The position numbers and the translations under genes were made by a program. Positions 45,568 through 53,366 of a DNA stretch of 64,000 nucleotides are shown piece after piece. Source of the stretch: Lentisphaerota bacterium. GTDB taxonomy: Bacteria; Verrucomicrobiota; Lentisphaeria; Victivallales; Victivallaceae. Positions within the stretch are counted from its first letter, which is position 1. Each line of letters begins with the position of its first letter. The notes beneath the pieces were generated by a model, which worked only from the letters and a program-made list of their open reading frames with translations, did not search any database and was not told the DNA's origin. The stretch covers positions 62,001 through 126,000 of the forward strand of contig SUWG01000005.1 of assembly GCA_015061625.1 (NCBI GenBank). Direction: 5' to 3'.

Positions 45568-46095
45568 CAAATTGGCCGTTGGGTGGTGTGGCTCGGCGGG
45601 CGGTTGACACCGCCCTTGACAGGGGCTTCGCCCCCGTACCCCCGGTAGATTTTTGCAGTCTGCCGGGGTTTTGTTTGTTTCGGCTCGGCGGGCGGCAAAG
45701 CCGCCCTTTACAGGGGGCGTTGCCCCCCGTACCCCCCCGGTAGAGCAGTCTGCCGGGGTTTTGTTTTGGTCAAATTGGCCGTTGGGTGGTGTGGCTCGGC
45801 GGGCGGTTGACACCGCCCTTAACAGGGGCTTCGCCCCCGTACCCCCGGTAGATTTTTGCAGTCTGCCGGGGTTTTGTTTTGGTCAAATTGGCCGTTGGGT
45901 GGTATGGCTCGGCGGCCTGACGGCCTTGACAGGGGCTTCGCCCCCGTACCCCCGGTAGAGCAGTCTGCCGGGGTTTTGTTTTGGTCAAATTGGCCGTTGG
46001 GTGGTGTGGCTCGGCGGGCGGTTGACACCGCCCTTGACAGGGGGCGTTGCCCCCCGTACCCCCGGTAGAGCAGTCTGCCGGGGTTTTGTTTGTTC
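45568..46095. repeat. Tandem array of five three-hairpin units
   Basis: Units at about 45568-45680, 45681-45770, 45771-45883, 45884-45984 and 45985-46095. Each holds hairpin 1 (GGGCGG/CCGCCC variants), hairpin 2 (GGGGC-TTC-GCCCC or GGGGGC-GTT-GCCCCC) and hairpin 3 (CCCCGGTAGA/TCTGCCGGGG) followed by TTTTGTTTT. Unit 2 lacks the CAAATTGGCCGTTGGGTGG lead. Confidence 0.88.
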
Positions 46096-46101
46096 CGGCT
46101 C

Positions 46102-46340
46102 AACGGTAACTAACGGTAATTAACGGATAGCCGGCAGTGGCATTATCCCGGCTGGCGTTGCTCCGTACTCATCCGTACCCCTCCGTACCTATCCGTACCG
46201 GGCGCATATCGAGCGCAAGCGAGCCGCACAAGAGCCAATCATTGCTACATCGGTTTGTAAGTGTCAACAATACGCACAAAAGTCAATAATCACCCATTGG
46301 CCATCCGTTCTTTACCGTTTTTTACCGTTAGTTACCGTTT
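46102..46340. repeat. Helically phased 10-bp arrays with 18-bp inverted arms
   Basis: Left arm AACGGTAACTAACGGTAA (46102-46119) is the exact reverse complement of 46322-46339. Each arm is part of a 10-bp periodic run (three units on the left, four on the right from 46304), and a third run, TCCGTACYYA x4, lies between them at 46162-46201. Confidence 0.85.
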
Positions 46341-46543
46341 GCGGTTATCCGGCAGTAAATCTTCTGATATTACAGTGCAAATATCACTTTGTGGAATTTG
46401 CGTAAAAAGGATGAGCCGAAATGCCATTGCGGTTTGCTTTTTAGGCGTTTTTTGTGTAAAATAAGTTTTAGCGAATTACGGTAGTGTACCGAAATTAAAA
46501 GCAGCGGGAGTTCCGCTAAACAAAAAGAAAGGGAAAACCAAAA

Positions 46544-47185
46544 ATGAAAAAGAGTCGTGGATTCACTCTTATCGAACTGCTGGTCGTGATCGCGATCATC
46601 GCCATCCTGGCCGCCATCTTGTTGCCTGCTCTGCAGAGAGCCCGTGAAAGCGGCCGTCGCGGCAGCTGCACCAACAACCTCAAACAGATCGGAAACGCTC
46701 TGGAAATGTACTCCCAGGGTTCCAAAGGTCAGCTCCGTCCCCATGGCAAACTTGCCACCGGTTCTGATGCCAATGGTGCCGCCGGTGCTATTGTCGCTCT
46801 GGAAGCTCTCCGTCTGCAGGGCCACCTGACCGACCACAAAGTCTACGTTTGCCCCTCCAGCACCGCTACTGCCGGTGAAGGCACCGCCACTCTGACCTAT
46901 GCTGCCACCACCGACAAGAAAACCAGCGGTCAGGCCAGTTATGGTTATGTCTACATCAGCGCCCAGTACAGCAGTGCTTCTGCCGTTTCCGCTGATATGA
47001 ATGGTTCCGACAGCAGTCTGGCTGCTGCGGCCAAATCCAACCATGAAGACTATGGTAACATGCTCTATGCCGACGGTCACGTCCAGGGCTATGCTGCTGA
47101 AAAATGGTACACCAAACAGAATATCGGTGTCCGTGGCAGTGCTACCGACTATCATGTTTGGCCGAACAACACCTACAACGACTGA
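46544..47185 (+). CDS. Prepilin-like secreted protein with H-X9-DG motif
   Basis: 213 residues. The type IV pilin signal is [14 protein letters not shown] with the usual Gly before the cleavage Phe and Glu at +5, then a hydrophobic helix to [22 protein letters not shown] follows as in the 19.8-kb paralogue, and the C-terminal part has [15 protein letters not shown], the H-x9-DG motif. The Ala/Ser/Gly/Thr-rich body suggests an extracellular surface or pseudopilin protein. Codon choice (GCT, GGT, CTG) suggests high expression, and a strong terminator follows. It stands alone between the repeat region and the AAA-ATPase pair. Confidence 0.88.
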   Translation: MKKSRGFTLIELLVVIAIIAILAAILLPALQRARESGRRGSCTNNLKQIGNALEMYSQGSKGQLRPHGKLATGSDANGAAGAIVALEALRLQGHLTDHKVYVCPSSTATAGEGTATLTYAATTDKKTSGQASYGYVYISAQYSSASAVSADMNGSDSSLAAAAKSNHEDYGNMLYADGHVQGYAAEKWYTKQNIGVRGSATDYHVWPNNTYND

Positions 47186-47215
47186 TCGTTGTAAGTTGAC
47201 GTAAGTCAAAAGTCC

Positions 47216-47249
47216 AAAAAGACCGGGATCAAGTTCCCGGTCTTTTTTT
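47216..47249 (+). terminator. Terminator of the prepilin-like gene
   Basis: AAAAAGACCGGGA pairs with TCCCGGTCTTTTTTT around a 6-nt loop. Confidence 0.9.
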
Positions 47250-47281
47250 GTCGTATGATACATTTTACCGGTATTTGCATC

Positions 47282-47310
47282 TTGAAAATCCCTGATTGAC
47301 AGTGTATATT
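47282..47310 (+). promoter_or_regulatory. Promoter of the first AAA-ATPase/nuclease gene
   Basis: TTGAAA (47282-47287), 17 bp, TATATT (47305-47310), 23 bp before the ATG. Confidence 0.65.
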
Positions 47311-47332
47311 ACTGTTACAGGAGTTTATTGCA

Positions 47333-48904
47333 ATGAAAGATATTACCAGCAGCGTTTACAGTTTTGAAAATCTGATACAGGGCAATTTTCTGTATGTGGA
47401 TAAAACCGAATACATCTGGCAGTTGATCAGACCTGCCAGTGCAATGTATTTCCTTTCCCGTCCGCGCCGTTTCGGTAAATCTCTGACTGTTTCCACGCTG
47501 AAAGCAATCTTTGAAGGTAAAAAAGAACTTTTCAAAGGTCTGGCTCTTTACGATAAACCCTATGATTGGAAGCCGCATCCGGTCATCCACTTGAGTTTCG
47601 GCGATTACAACCCGATCAATAATACGGTGGAGCGTTTGGATGCCTATTTGATGGAAAAAGTCAAGGCAGTCGCCCGGGAACTTGCCGTCACTTTGCCGGA
47701 AACCCAAGATGCCTCTTCCGCTTTCGGCAAGTTGATCGACAATGCTGCGGATAAAGGGGATGTGGTCATTCTGGTCGATGAGTATGACAAACCCATTCTT
47801 GACAACATTACCAATCCGGAAATCACCAATATCCAGAAGTGTCTGAAAGGTTTTTACAGCGTTCTCAAGGACCGCAATGACAAAGAGCGTTTCCTCTTTG
47901 TTACGGGTGTGAGTAAATTCAGCCATGTTTCCTTGTTTTCCGATTTGAATAACCTCTCTGATATCACCATGGATGCCCGTTATGCCACGATGTTCGGCTA
48001 TACCCAAGAGGAATTGGAGGCGAACTTCGGCGACCGTATCGAATCCGTTGCCGGGGGACAGGATATTGAATCATTCAAAGCCAAAATCAAAGAGTGGTAC
48101 AATGGCTACCGCTTTCATAAAAACGCAAAAACGGTTTACAATCCGGTATCTTTTGCCAAATTTCTTGAATCCGGCGGAGAATTCAACAACTACTGGTTTT
48201 CCACCGGCACGCCCTCGTTTCTGCTGGAGTTGACCAAGCAGAAGGATTTCGATTTCCAAGCCGCTTTGAATGAACCGGTTCCGGAAGTCGCTTTCAGTGC
48301 CTTCGAGGTCGACAATCTTGACCCGCTTACCCTGCTCTTGCAAACCGGTTATGTGACGATCAAAGATACTGAAGAGCGTTTCGGGCAGACCTGGTATTTT
48401 CTGGACTTTCCCAACCGGGAAGTCGCGGGGGCATTCAGCACTTATATCCTTCACAGTTACGCCGGAAAAACCCAGACCGGTACGGTGCAGTTCGCCGCTG
48501 AAATGGCGATGTCGCTTTTAAAAGGTGATTTGAAAAAACTCCGGAAAATAATGGAAGTTTTTTTCGCCGGTATTCCATATCCGGTGCATAAGAAACAGGA
48601 GGCCTATTTTCAGGCGATCTTCTTTTCCATGTTCCGGTTGCTCGGTCAGTATATCGAAGCGGAATCGACCACCAGCGACGGCCGGATCGATGCGGTAGTG
48701 CAGACGGATAAAGCGATCTATCTCTTTGAATTCAAACTGGATAATGATCCAACTGCATTGGAGCAGATCAAAGCAAAAGAGTATTTCCGGAAATTTCTGC
48801 TCGACGAGCGGGATATTTACATCGTCGGCGTGAATTTCGATTCTGAAAAAGGCAATCTCATCGGCTGGGCAGACCAGAAACTTGCCAAATTGCAATCGTT
48901 GTGA
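47333..48904 (+). CDS. AAA-ATPase plus PD-(D/E)XK nuclease protein, copy 1
   Basis: 523 residues. The N-terminal AAA-ATPase-like domain (PF09820 type) has the Walker A variant SRPRRFGKSLTVSTL (about 43-57) and Walker B VVILVDEYDKPI (about 143-154); the C-terminal PD-(D/E)XK_9 domain shows DGRIDAVVQTDKAIYLFEFKLD (D-x-ExK) near 450. These proteins occur in multiple copies in Bacteroidota and PVC genomes; roles in defence or in mobile-element control have been suggested, none proven. SD ACAGGAG precedes ATG. It is followed 29 bp later by a paralogue. Confidence 0.9.
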   Translation: MKDITSSVYSFENLIQGNFLYVDKTEYIWQLIRPASAMYFLSRPRRFGKSLTVSTLKAIFEGKKELFKGLALYDKPYDWKPHPVIHLSFGDYNPINNTVERLDAYLMEKVKAVARELAVTLPETQDASSAFGKLIDNAADKGDVVILVDEYDKPILDNITNPEITNIQKCLKGFYSVLKDRNDKERFLFVTGVSKFSHVSLFSDLNNLSDITMDARYATMFGYTQEELEANFGDRIESVAGGQDIESFKAKIKEWYNGYRFHKNAKTVYNPVSFAKFLESGGEFNNYWFSTGTPSFLLELTKQKDFDFQAALNEPVPEVAFSAFEVDNLDPLTLLLQTGYVTIKDTEERFGQTWYFLDFPNREVAGAFSTYILHSYAGKTQTGTVQFAAEMAMSLLKGDLKKLRKIMEVFFAGIPYPVHKKQEAYFQAIFFSMFRLLGQYIEAESTTSDGRIDAVVQTDKAIYLFEFKLDNDPTALEQIKAKEYFRKFLLDERDIYIVGVNFDSEKGNLIGWADQKLAKLQSL

Positions 48905-48910
48905 TATATT
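48882..48910 (+). promoter_or_regulatory. Promoter of the second AAA-ATPase/nuclease gene
   Basis: TTGCCA (48882-48887), 17 bp, TATATT (48905-48910), overlapping the end of copy 1; 23 bp before the ATG, the same distance as in copy 1. Confidence 0.6.
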
Positions 48911-48933
48911 ATGTGTTACAGGAGTTTATTGCA

Positions 48934-50487
48934 ATGAAAGATATTACCAGTTACGTTTACAGTTTTGAAGAAATCATACAGGGAAATTTTCTGTATGTGG
49001 ATAAGACCGAATACATCTGGCAACTTATTTTTTCCAACAGTGCCGGTTATTTCCTTTCCCGTCCGCGCCGTTTCGGTAAATCTCTGACTGTTTCCACGTT
49101 AAAAGCGGTCTTTGAGGGCAGAAAAGAACTTTTCAAAGGTTTGGCTCTTTACGATAAACCCTACGATTGGAAGCCGTATCCGGTCATCCACTTGAGTTTC
49201 GGCGATTATAATGTTACTTTCGATGCGATGAAAGAATTGCCGGATTATCTGACGGCAAAAGTAAAAAAAATCGCTGCTGAATACGGTATTGAAGTTTCCG
49301 GCTCCACCCCCGCACTTTGTTTCGGTGATTTGATCGATCAACTTGCCGGAGAAAATAAAGTGGTCATTCTGGTCGATGAATATGATAAACCCATTCTGGA
49401 TAATATTACCAATCCGGAAATCACCAATATCCAGAAGTGTCTGAAAGGTTTTTACAGTGTTTTGAAAGACCGCAATGACAAAGAGCGTTTCCTCTTTGTT
49501 ACGGGTGTGAGTAAATTCAGCCATGTTTCCTTGTTTTCCGATTTGAATAACCTCTCTGATATCACCATGGATGCCCGTTATGCCACGATGTTCGGCTATA
49601 CTCAGGAGGAGTTGGAGGCGAACTTCGGCGACCGTATCGAAGCCGTTGCCGGTGGACAGGATATAGAATCATTCAAAGCCAAAATCAAAGAGTGGTACAA
49701 TGGCTACCGCTTTGAAGAAAAGGCAAAAACGGTTTACAATCCGGTATCTTTTGCCAAATTTCTTGAATCCGGCGGTAAATTCAACAACTACTGGTTTTCC
49801 ACCGGCACGCCCTCGTTTTTATTGGCACTTATTCGCAAAAATCACTTCAATTTTGAGGATGTGCTGACCAATCCGGTTTCCTCTTTCGCCTTTGATGCTT
49901 ATGAAGTTGATAAACTCAACCCCCTGACTCTGCTTTTGCAAACCGGCTATCTGACGATCGACCGGGCGGTGGAAAGGTATGGCGATACCGCTTATATGCT
50001 CCGTTTTCCCAATCTGGAAGTCAAAGGTTCATTTGAGGCTTATCTGACCGGGGATTGCAGCGGCTTGCACGTCGAACAGGTGAAAGATTCTGTTTACCGT
50101 CTGGCGGATAAGGTGACTGCCGGTGATGTGGATGGTTTCATGGAAACCATGAAAATCTTTTTTGCCAAAGTGCCGTATGATGTGCATTGGAAAAATGAAA
50201 GCAATTTCCAGCTGCTTTTTTATTCGATCTTTATGCTGTTGGGTATCAGTATCACCGCTGAATCCCGTACCAACAACGGGCGGATCGACGCAGTGGCGAC
50301 CAATGAAAATTTCGTGTTTGTCTTTGAATTCAAGTTGAATAAAACTGATGAGATTGCCTTACAGCAGATCAGGGAACGCGACTATTTCCGGCGTTATATG
50401 GATTCCGGCAAAAAGATCATGCTTATCGGAGTAAATTTCGATAAAGATGCCGGACAGATCGATCACTGGATTTACGAAGCAGTTTGA
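48934..50487 (+). CDS. AAA-ATPase plus PD-(D/E)XK nuclease protein, copy 2
   Basis: 517 residues, tandem paralogue of copy 1 with the same domain order: FGKSLTVSTL, VVILVDEYDKPI and NGRIDAVATNENFVFVFEFKL. The block from ILVDEYDKP to about residue 270 (ending at TPSFLL) is almost identical in protein and DNA, whereas the ~70 residues before it and everything after it differ strongly, a mosaic left by gene conversion. The ATG at 48934 keeps the MKDITSxVYSFE start and the ACAGGAGTTTATTGCA leader shared with copy 1. The stop overlaps the convergent lipocalin by 16 bp. Confidence 0.9.
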   Translation: MKDITSYVYSFEEIIQGNFLYVDKTEYIWQLIFSNSAGYFLSRPRRFGKSLTVSTLKAVFEGRKELFKGLALYDKPYDWKPYPVIHLSFGDYNVTFDAMKELPDYLTAKVKKIAAEYGIEVSGSTPALCFGDLIDQLAGENKVVILVDEYDKPILDNITNPEITNIQKCLKGFYSVLKDRNDKERFLFVTGVSKFSHVSLFSDLNNLSDITMDARYATMFGYTQEELEANFGDRIEAVAGGQDIESFKAKIKEWYNGYRFEEKAKTVYNPVSFAKFLESGGKFNNYWFSTGTPSFLLALIRKNHFNFEDVLTNPVSSFAFDAYEVDKLNPLTLLLQTGYLTIDRAVERYGDTAYMLRFPNLEVKGSFEAYLTGDCSGLHVEQVKDSVYRLADKVTAGDVDGFMETMKIFFAKVPYDVHWKNESNFQLLFYSIFMLLGISITAESRTNNGRIDAVATNENFVFVFEFKLNKTDEIALQQIRERDYFRRYMDSGKKIMLIGVNFDKDAGQIDHWIYEAV

Positions 50488-50978
50488 GAAAAAATCAGTT
50501 TATCCACCGGAAAACCGTGTGTTTCCAGAAATGTGGTGATCTCTTGTAAATCTGCCGGAGCGAGGTGCGGGGTTCTGGATAATATCCATAAATATTCCGG
50601 AGTGTCGCCCATGACCACGCTGTAACGGTAATCCGGGGCCAGTTTGATGATCCGGTATGAGGCATAAAACGGCCAAAAGAAAGAAACTTCCAATTCTCCG
50701 GTATCGCTTTTTCCGTGTTGCCGGATCTTTCCGGTGACTGACTTCTTTTTACCGTTTTTCATTCCCCGGTTGATCACTTGCAGGGAATTATCCGGCTGCC
50801 GGGAATATTCAGCACTGACATCGCTCATGCCGTTTTCAAACCAATTGGGCAACCGGGCGATCTCATACCATTGCCCCAGATATTTATCCGTTTCAAAACC
50901 GGAAACAGCCGGAATTGCCTGGGGTGTTTTGCATCCTGATAATGCCAGCAAAAAAAGTAAAAATATAAGTATTTTCAT
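50472..50978 (-). CDS. blc: Lipocalin lipoprotein (Blc-like)
   Basis: 168 residues. A lipoprotein signal with lipobox LSGC (Cys16) is followed by the lipocalin motif DKYLGQWYEIARLPNWFE (GxW, about 30-47), the DxxY strand SVVMGD and the C-terminal LWILSRTPHL of bacterial Blc proteins. It would sit in the outer membrane and bind lysophospholipids or fatty acids. It is transcribed towards the AAA-ATPase gene, and a ~285-bp repeat lies 20 bp upstream of its ATG. Confidence 0.92.
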   Translation of the reverse strand: MKILIFLLFLLALSGCKTPQAIPAVSGFETDKYLGQWYEIARLPNWFENGMSDVSAEYSRQPDNSLQVINRGMKNGKKKSVTGKIRQHGKSDTGELEVSFFWPFYASYRIIKLAPDYRYSVVMGDTPEYLWILSRTPHLAPADLQEITTFLETHGFPVDKLIFSQTAS

Positions 50979-50997
50979 ATAAACGCCCTCCTGTTAC

Positions 50998-51290
50998 ACT
51001 GTTAAATATAGTTATTGTCTTATTTTTTGTGGAAAATCTAACCGGCGGTGGCGGCTTGCGGGTAATCTCGCGCCTTGCTCCTGCGCCGCAACAGTCGAGT
51101 CGGCGCAAAAACCGACCTTCCTCCGCAGTCCATCCATCAGTCTTCGCATAAAGCTGCGCCCGGACAAGCCGGTTGGAGCTGACCCGTGCAGACCTGGTTG
51201 AAATCACAACTTCTGTGATATATTTTATACATCACAGGAATGTTCATTTATCCCCTCTGCCTGGATTTCACAAAATTCGGGACATTACCT
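50998..51290. repeat. Dispersed ~285-bp intergenic repeat, copy 3
   Basis: Starts 20 bp upstream of the lipocalin ATG. Same order as copy 2: ATAGTTATTGTCTT, GGCGGTGGCGGCTTGCGGGTAATC, CAACAGTCGAGT, CTTCCTCCGCAGTCC, an inserted CTTCGCATAAAGCTGCG hairpin, ACTTCTGTGATATATTTTATAC and GGGACATTACC. Compared with copy 2 it lacks the GTACACAGTACACTCCTG stretch. It marks the left border of the sigma-TIR-cyclase island. Confidence 0.85.
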
Positions 51291-51441
51291 GAATATAAGT
51301 TAAACCGAAAATTTTTCAATGTTTGGTTATCATTTCAATTTTTTTGATGCGGATAAAATCGGGTGTTACCATTTTTTTTGGGGTAAAACTTGAGATTTCC
51401 GCGCTATTTTTTTTTTTTTGAATTTTATTTGATATTTTGCC

Positions 51442-51477
51442 TTGTATTTTGCATAAACCGGTATTATATTTGCATAA
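51442..51477 (+). promoter_or_regulatory. Promoter with direct-repeat operator for the sigma-TIR-cyclase run
   Basis: TTGTAT (51442-51447), 17 bp, TATATT (51465-51470). A direct repeat TTTGCATAA occurs at 51448-51456 and 51469-51477, 21 bp apart, that is two helical turns, straddling the -10. A T13 tract (51407-51419) lies 22 bp upstream of the -35. Confidence 0.6.
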
Positions 51478-51502
51478 CGTTATAACTTTGACGGGTGGAT
51501 TT

Positions 51503-52099
51503 ATGGGGTTGAAAGATTACAGTTCGTTGCCGGATAAAGAATTGGTGGATCTGCTGATCCAAAATGATTCCGGCGCATGGGATTATCTGCTTTTGGATGT
51601 GGTTGCACCTTTGAGCCGGATGCGTAAATATGTGGAAATTTGCAACCGTTATGCCATTTCATCAGATTCATTGGTCACCAGAGTATGGATGATGCTGACT
51701 AAAGATGATTGCCGCCGTTTGCGCAATTTCCGTTTCGCCGCTTCATTCGAAACTTACCTTTTTATCATCGTCCGTGAGGCTCAACGGTACGAAATCAGAG
51801 AAAAAACCGGAAAAATTCAATTTGTGTTGTCAGAAGATAACGAGTTCTGTTCACGAATAAGGTGCAAAGACAGATCGGATGCTCCCGATTTGGTCGATGA
51901 AATGCGCTACACCAACACTCTGCTGGGTAAATTGTGGCAGGAAAACCCCCGCCACGCATGGGTGCTGCTGATGCGGAATTCTCTGAATATGAGTGCAAAA
52001 GAGACCGCCGCCTTTCTCGATCTTAAAGAGAGCAATGTCGATCAGATGAACAAAAGAGCAAAGCACCGTATGAGTGAATTGAGAAAGGCTGACAACTGA
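51503..52099 (+). CDS. ECF-type RNA polymerase sigma factor
   Basis: 198 residues. Region 2 is the N-terminal ~85 residues (LPDKELVDLLIQNDSGAWDYLLLDVV, then RNFRFAASFETYLFIIVREAQRYE) and region 4 is at the C-terminus (AWVLLMRNSLNMSAKETAAFLDLKESNVDQMNKRAKHRMSELRK), an HTH of ECF type without regions 1 and 3. The ATG at 51503 is taken because MGLKDYSSLPDKEL is the natural start; the longer frame is not sigma-like. It overlaps the anti-sigma-like gene by one base (TGATG), the usual sigma/anti-sigma arrangement. It likely directs transcription of the run up to 63.65 kb. Confidence 0.85.
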   Translation: MGLKDYSSLPDKELVDLLIQNDSGAWDYLLLDVVAPLSRMRKYVEICNRYAISSDSLVTRVWMMLTKDDCRRLRNFRFAASFETYLFIIVREAQRYEIREKTGKIQFVLSEDNEFCSRIRCKDRSDAPDLVDEMRYTNTLLGKLWQENPRHAWVLLMRNSLNMSAKETAAFLDLKESNVDQMNKRAKHRMSELRKADN

Positions 52100-52713
52100 T
52101 GAAAAAGATGAATGAAAAATGTCCGGATACCAACACCCTCGCCGAATTCGTTGAGGGAAAACTGCTGGAGAAAAAACACGCGGAATTGGTCCGACACATC
52201 GCCGGATGTCCGGAGTGCCGTGACCTTTGCACTTTCGCCGTGATGGCTAATGGCAGAAAACGGATGCCGCAAGTCGCCGTCAGACGCCGCAATGGTATCC
52301 GGCAGAATATCAAACGGGAAGTTTTCGCAGAAAATACCCTCAAGGCCAGATGGGAGGAATTCTCAAGCCGGGTCAGTGGAATTTTCAAACAGGTCGAATG
52401 CGCTGAAGTTATCGCCGCCGGGGAAAGTGCCGCGGCAGTAAATTTCGCCTGTGAAGCGGAAACTCCGGCCGAATACAACTGGAAAATGGTTTTGAATATC
52501 CCCGCAACTTGCGGCGGTGATCTGGATATCCGGGTGCGCACGGCCAAAGATCCGGCCGTTTCCGGCAAATTGATCTTCTGCGGCAATGAGTTGACGGTCA
52601 CCAACGGCCGGGCAACGATCGGTTATGAAACTTTGAAAAATTCATTCGCCAATCCGGAAGTGGCATTCATTTTTGCCAATAATACCCGTGTCGCCGGATT
52701 CCCGATGCTGTGA
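52099..52713 (+). CDS. Soluble zf-HC2-type anti-sigma-like protein
   Basis: 204 residues. The N-terminus has the anti-sigma zinc-binding layout H-x3-C-x2-C (HIAGCPECRDLC, about 33-44) with CPDTNTLAEFVEGKL before it. The C-terminal ~90 residues are beta-rich (YNWKMVLNIPATCGGDLDIRVRT, GRATIGYETLKN). There is no membrane segment, unusual for an anti-sigma that would need an outside signal, so the inducing signal is probably cytoplasmic. Confidence 0.75.
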   Translation: MKKMNEKCPDTNTLAEFVEGKLLEKKHAELVRHIAGCPECRDLCTFAVMANGRKRMPQVAVRRRNGIRQNIKREVFAENTLKARWEEFSSRVSGIFKQVECAEVIAAGESAAAVNFACEAETPAEYNWKMVLNIPATCGGDLDIRVRTAKDPAVSGKLIFCGNELTVTNGRATIGYETLKNSFANPEVAFIFANNTRVAGFPML

Positions 52714-52735
52714 AAATATAACGGAATGAGGAAAT

Positions 52736-53365
52736 ATGCTTAAAATCGACCAGATACTGCTGGCATCCGGGATCAAAAATCCGGAAGATATCAAAAATGC
52801 GTTTCAGTTGCTTATCCAGACCGGTCTGCAACTGCTCAAAGCTGATGAGGGTTCACTGCTGATCTACCGCAAAGCGGAAAAGGATCTGCAGTTTGCCTGT
52901 ACTATAGGGGCGGATAATCCGGAAGCATTGCTGGGTAAAACGATCCCCATCGGCAAAGGAATTACCGGTATGGCGGCGATGACCTGTGAGATCCAGAGTG
53001 CGTCACGGGCGGCGGGCAGTAACTTTTTTGATATTGCCGATGACGGTTCGCCCAACAGCGTTATTGCCGCACCGATGATGCTTGATGATGAACTTATCGG
53101 TGTGATCACGGCGGTATCGTTTGACCGGGAAAAGAGTTTCAGCACGGCGGATTGTCAGAATTTCTCTCTGCTTTCCCAGATCGGTGCGGTGATAATTTCC
53201 CAGCAGCAGCAGTTGGCCAATTATGCTTCACAGCAGATAAATTCTCTGACTGAAACGGATTCCATCGAGTTGCAGGTGGCGGATGCGGCAGTGAATCTGA
53301 TCCGCAGAAAGCCGGAAAATGCACAAAAAGTTTTGAAAATGCTCTCAATTTTAGGTGAATTATAA
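52736..53365 (+). CDS. GAF-domain sensor protein
   Basis: 209 residues. One GAF domain (about 20-155): NAFQLLIQTGLQLLKADEGSLLIYRKA, GKTIPIGKGITGMAA and APMMLDDELIGVITAVSFD are its usual landmarks. The tail (about 160-209) is helical. GAF domains bind cyclic nucleotides or other small ligands, so with a cyclase in the run this could be the cNMP-responsive member. Its stop precedes the next ATG by one base. Confidence 0.82.
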   Translation: MLKIDQILLASGIKNPEDIKNAFQLLIQTGLQLLKADEGSLLIYRKAEKDLQFACTIGADNPEALLGKTIPIGKGITGMAAMTCEIQSASRAAGSNFFDIADDGSPNSVIAAPMMLDDELIGVITAVSFDREKSFSTADCQNFSLLSQIGAVIISQQQQLANYASQQINSLTETDSIELQVADAAVNLIRRKPENAQKVLKMLSILGEL

Positions 53366-53366
53366 A

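Larger units (their letters stand above)
45449..46543. repeat. Repeat-filled intergenic region with palindrome and phased arrays
   Basis: Contains a palindromic element at 45470-45562 (GGCAAATTCGGG / CCCGAATTTGCC arms enclosing GGTCACATACCGGGGTATGC), the three-hairpin array 45568-46095, phased 10-bp arrays at 46102-46130, 46162-46201 and 46304-46340, then AT-rich sequence up to the prepilin-like gene. Small reading frames in this stretch have no support. Confidence 0.8.

Noticed and set aside
45568-46095. Possible CRISPR array
   Set aside because: Units are ~90-115 bp with long conserved parts, no short repeat/unique spacer alternation and no cas genes nearby.
45457-46103. Frames within the three-hairpin array (both strands)
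   Set aside because: They translate the repeats and change frame between copies; structure, not coding, is what is conserved.
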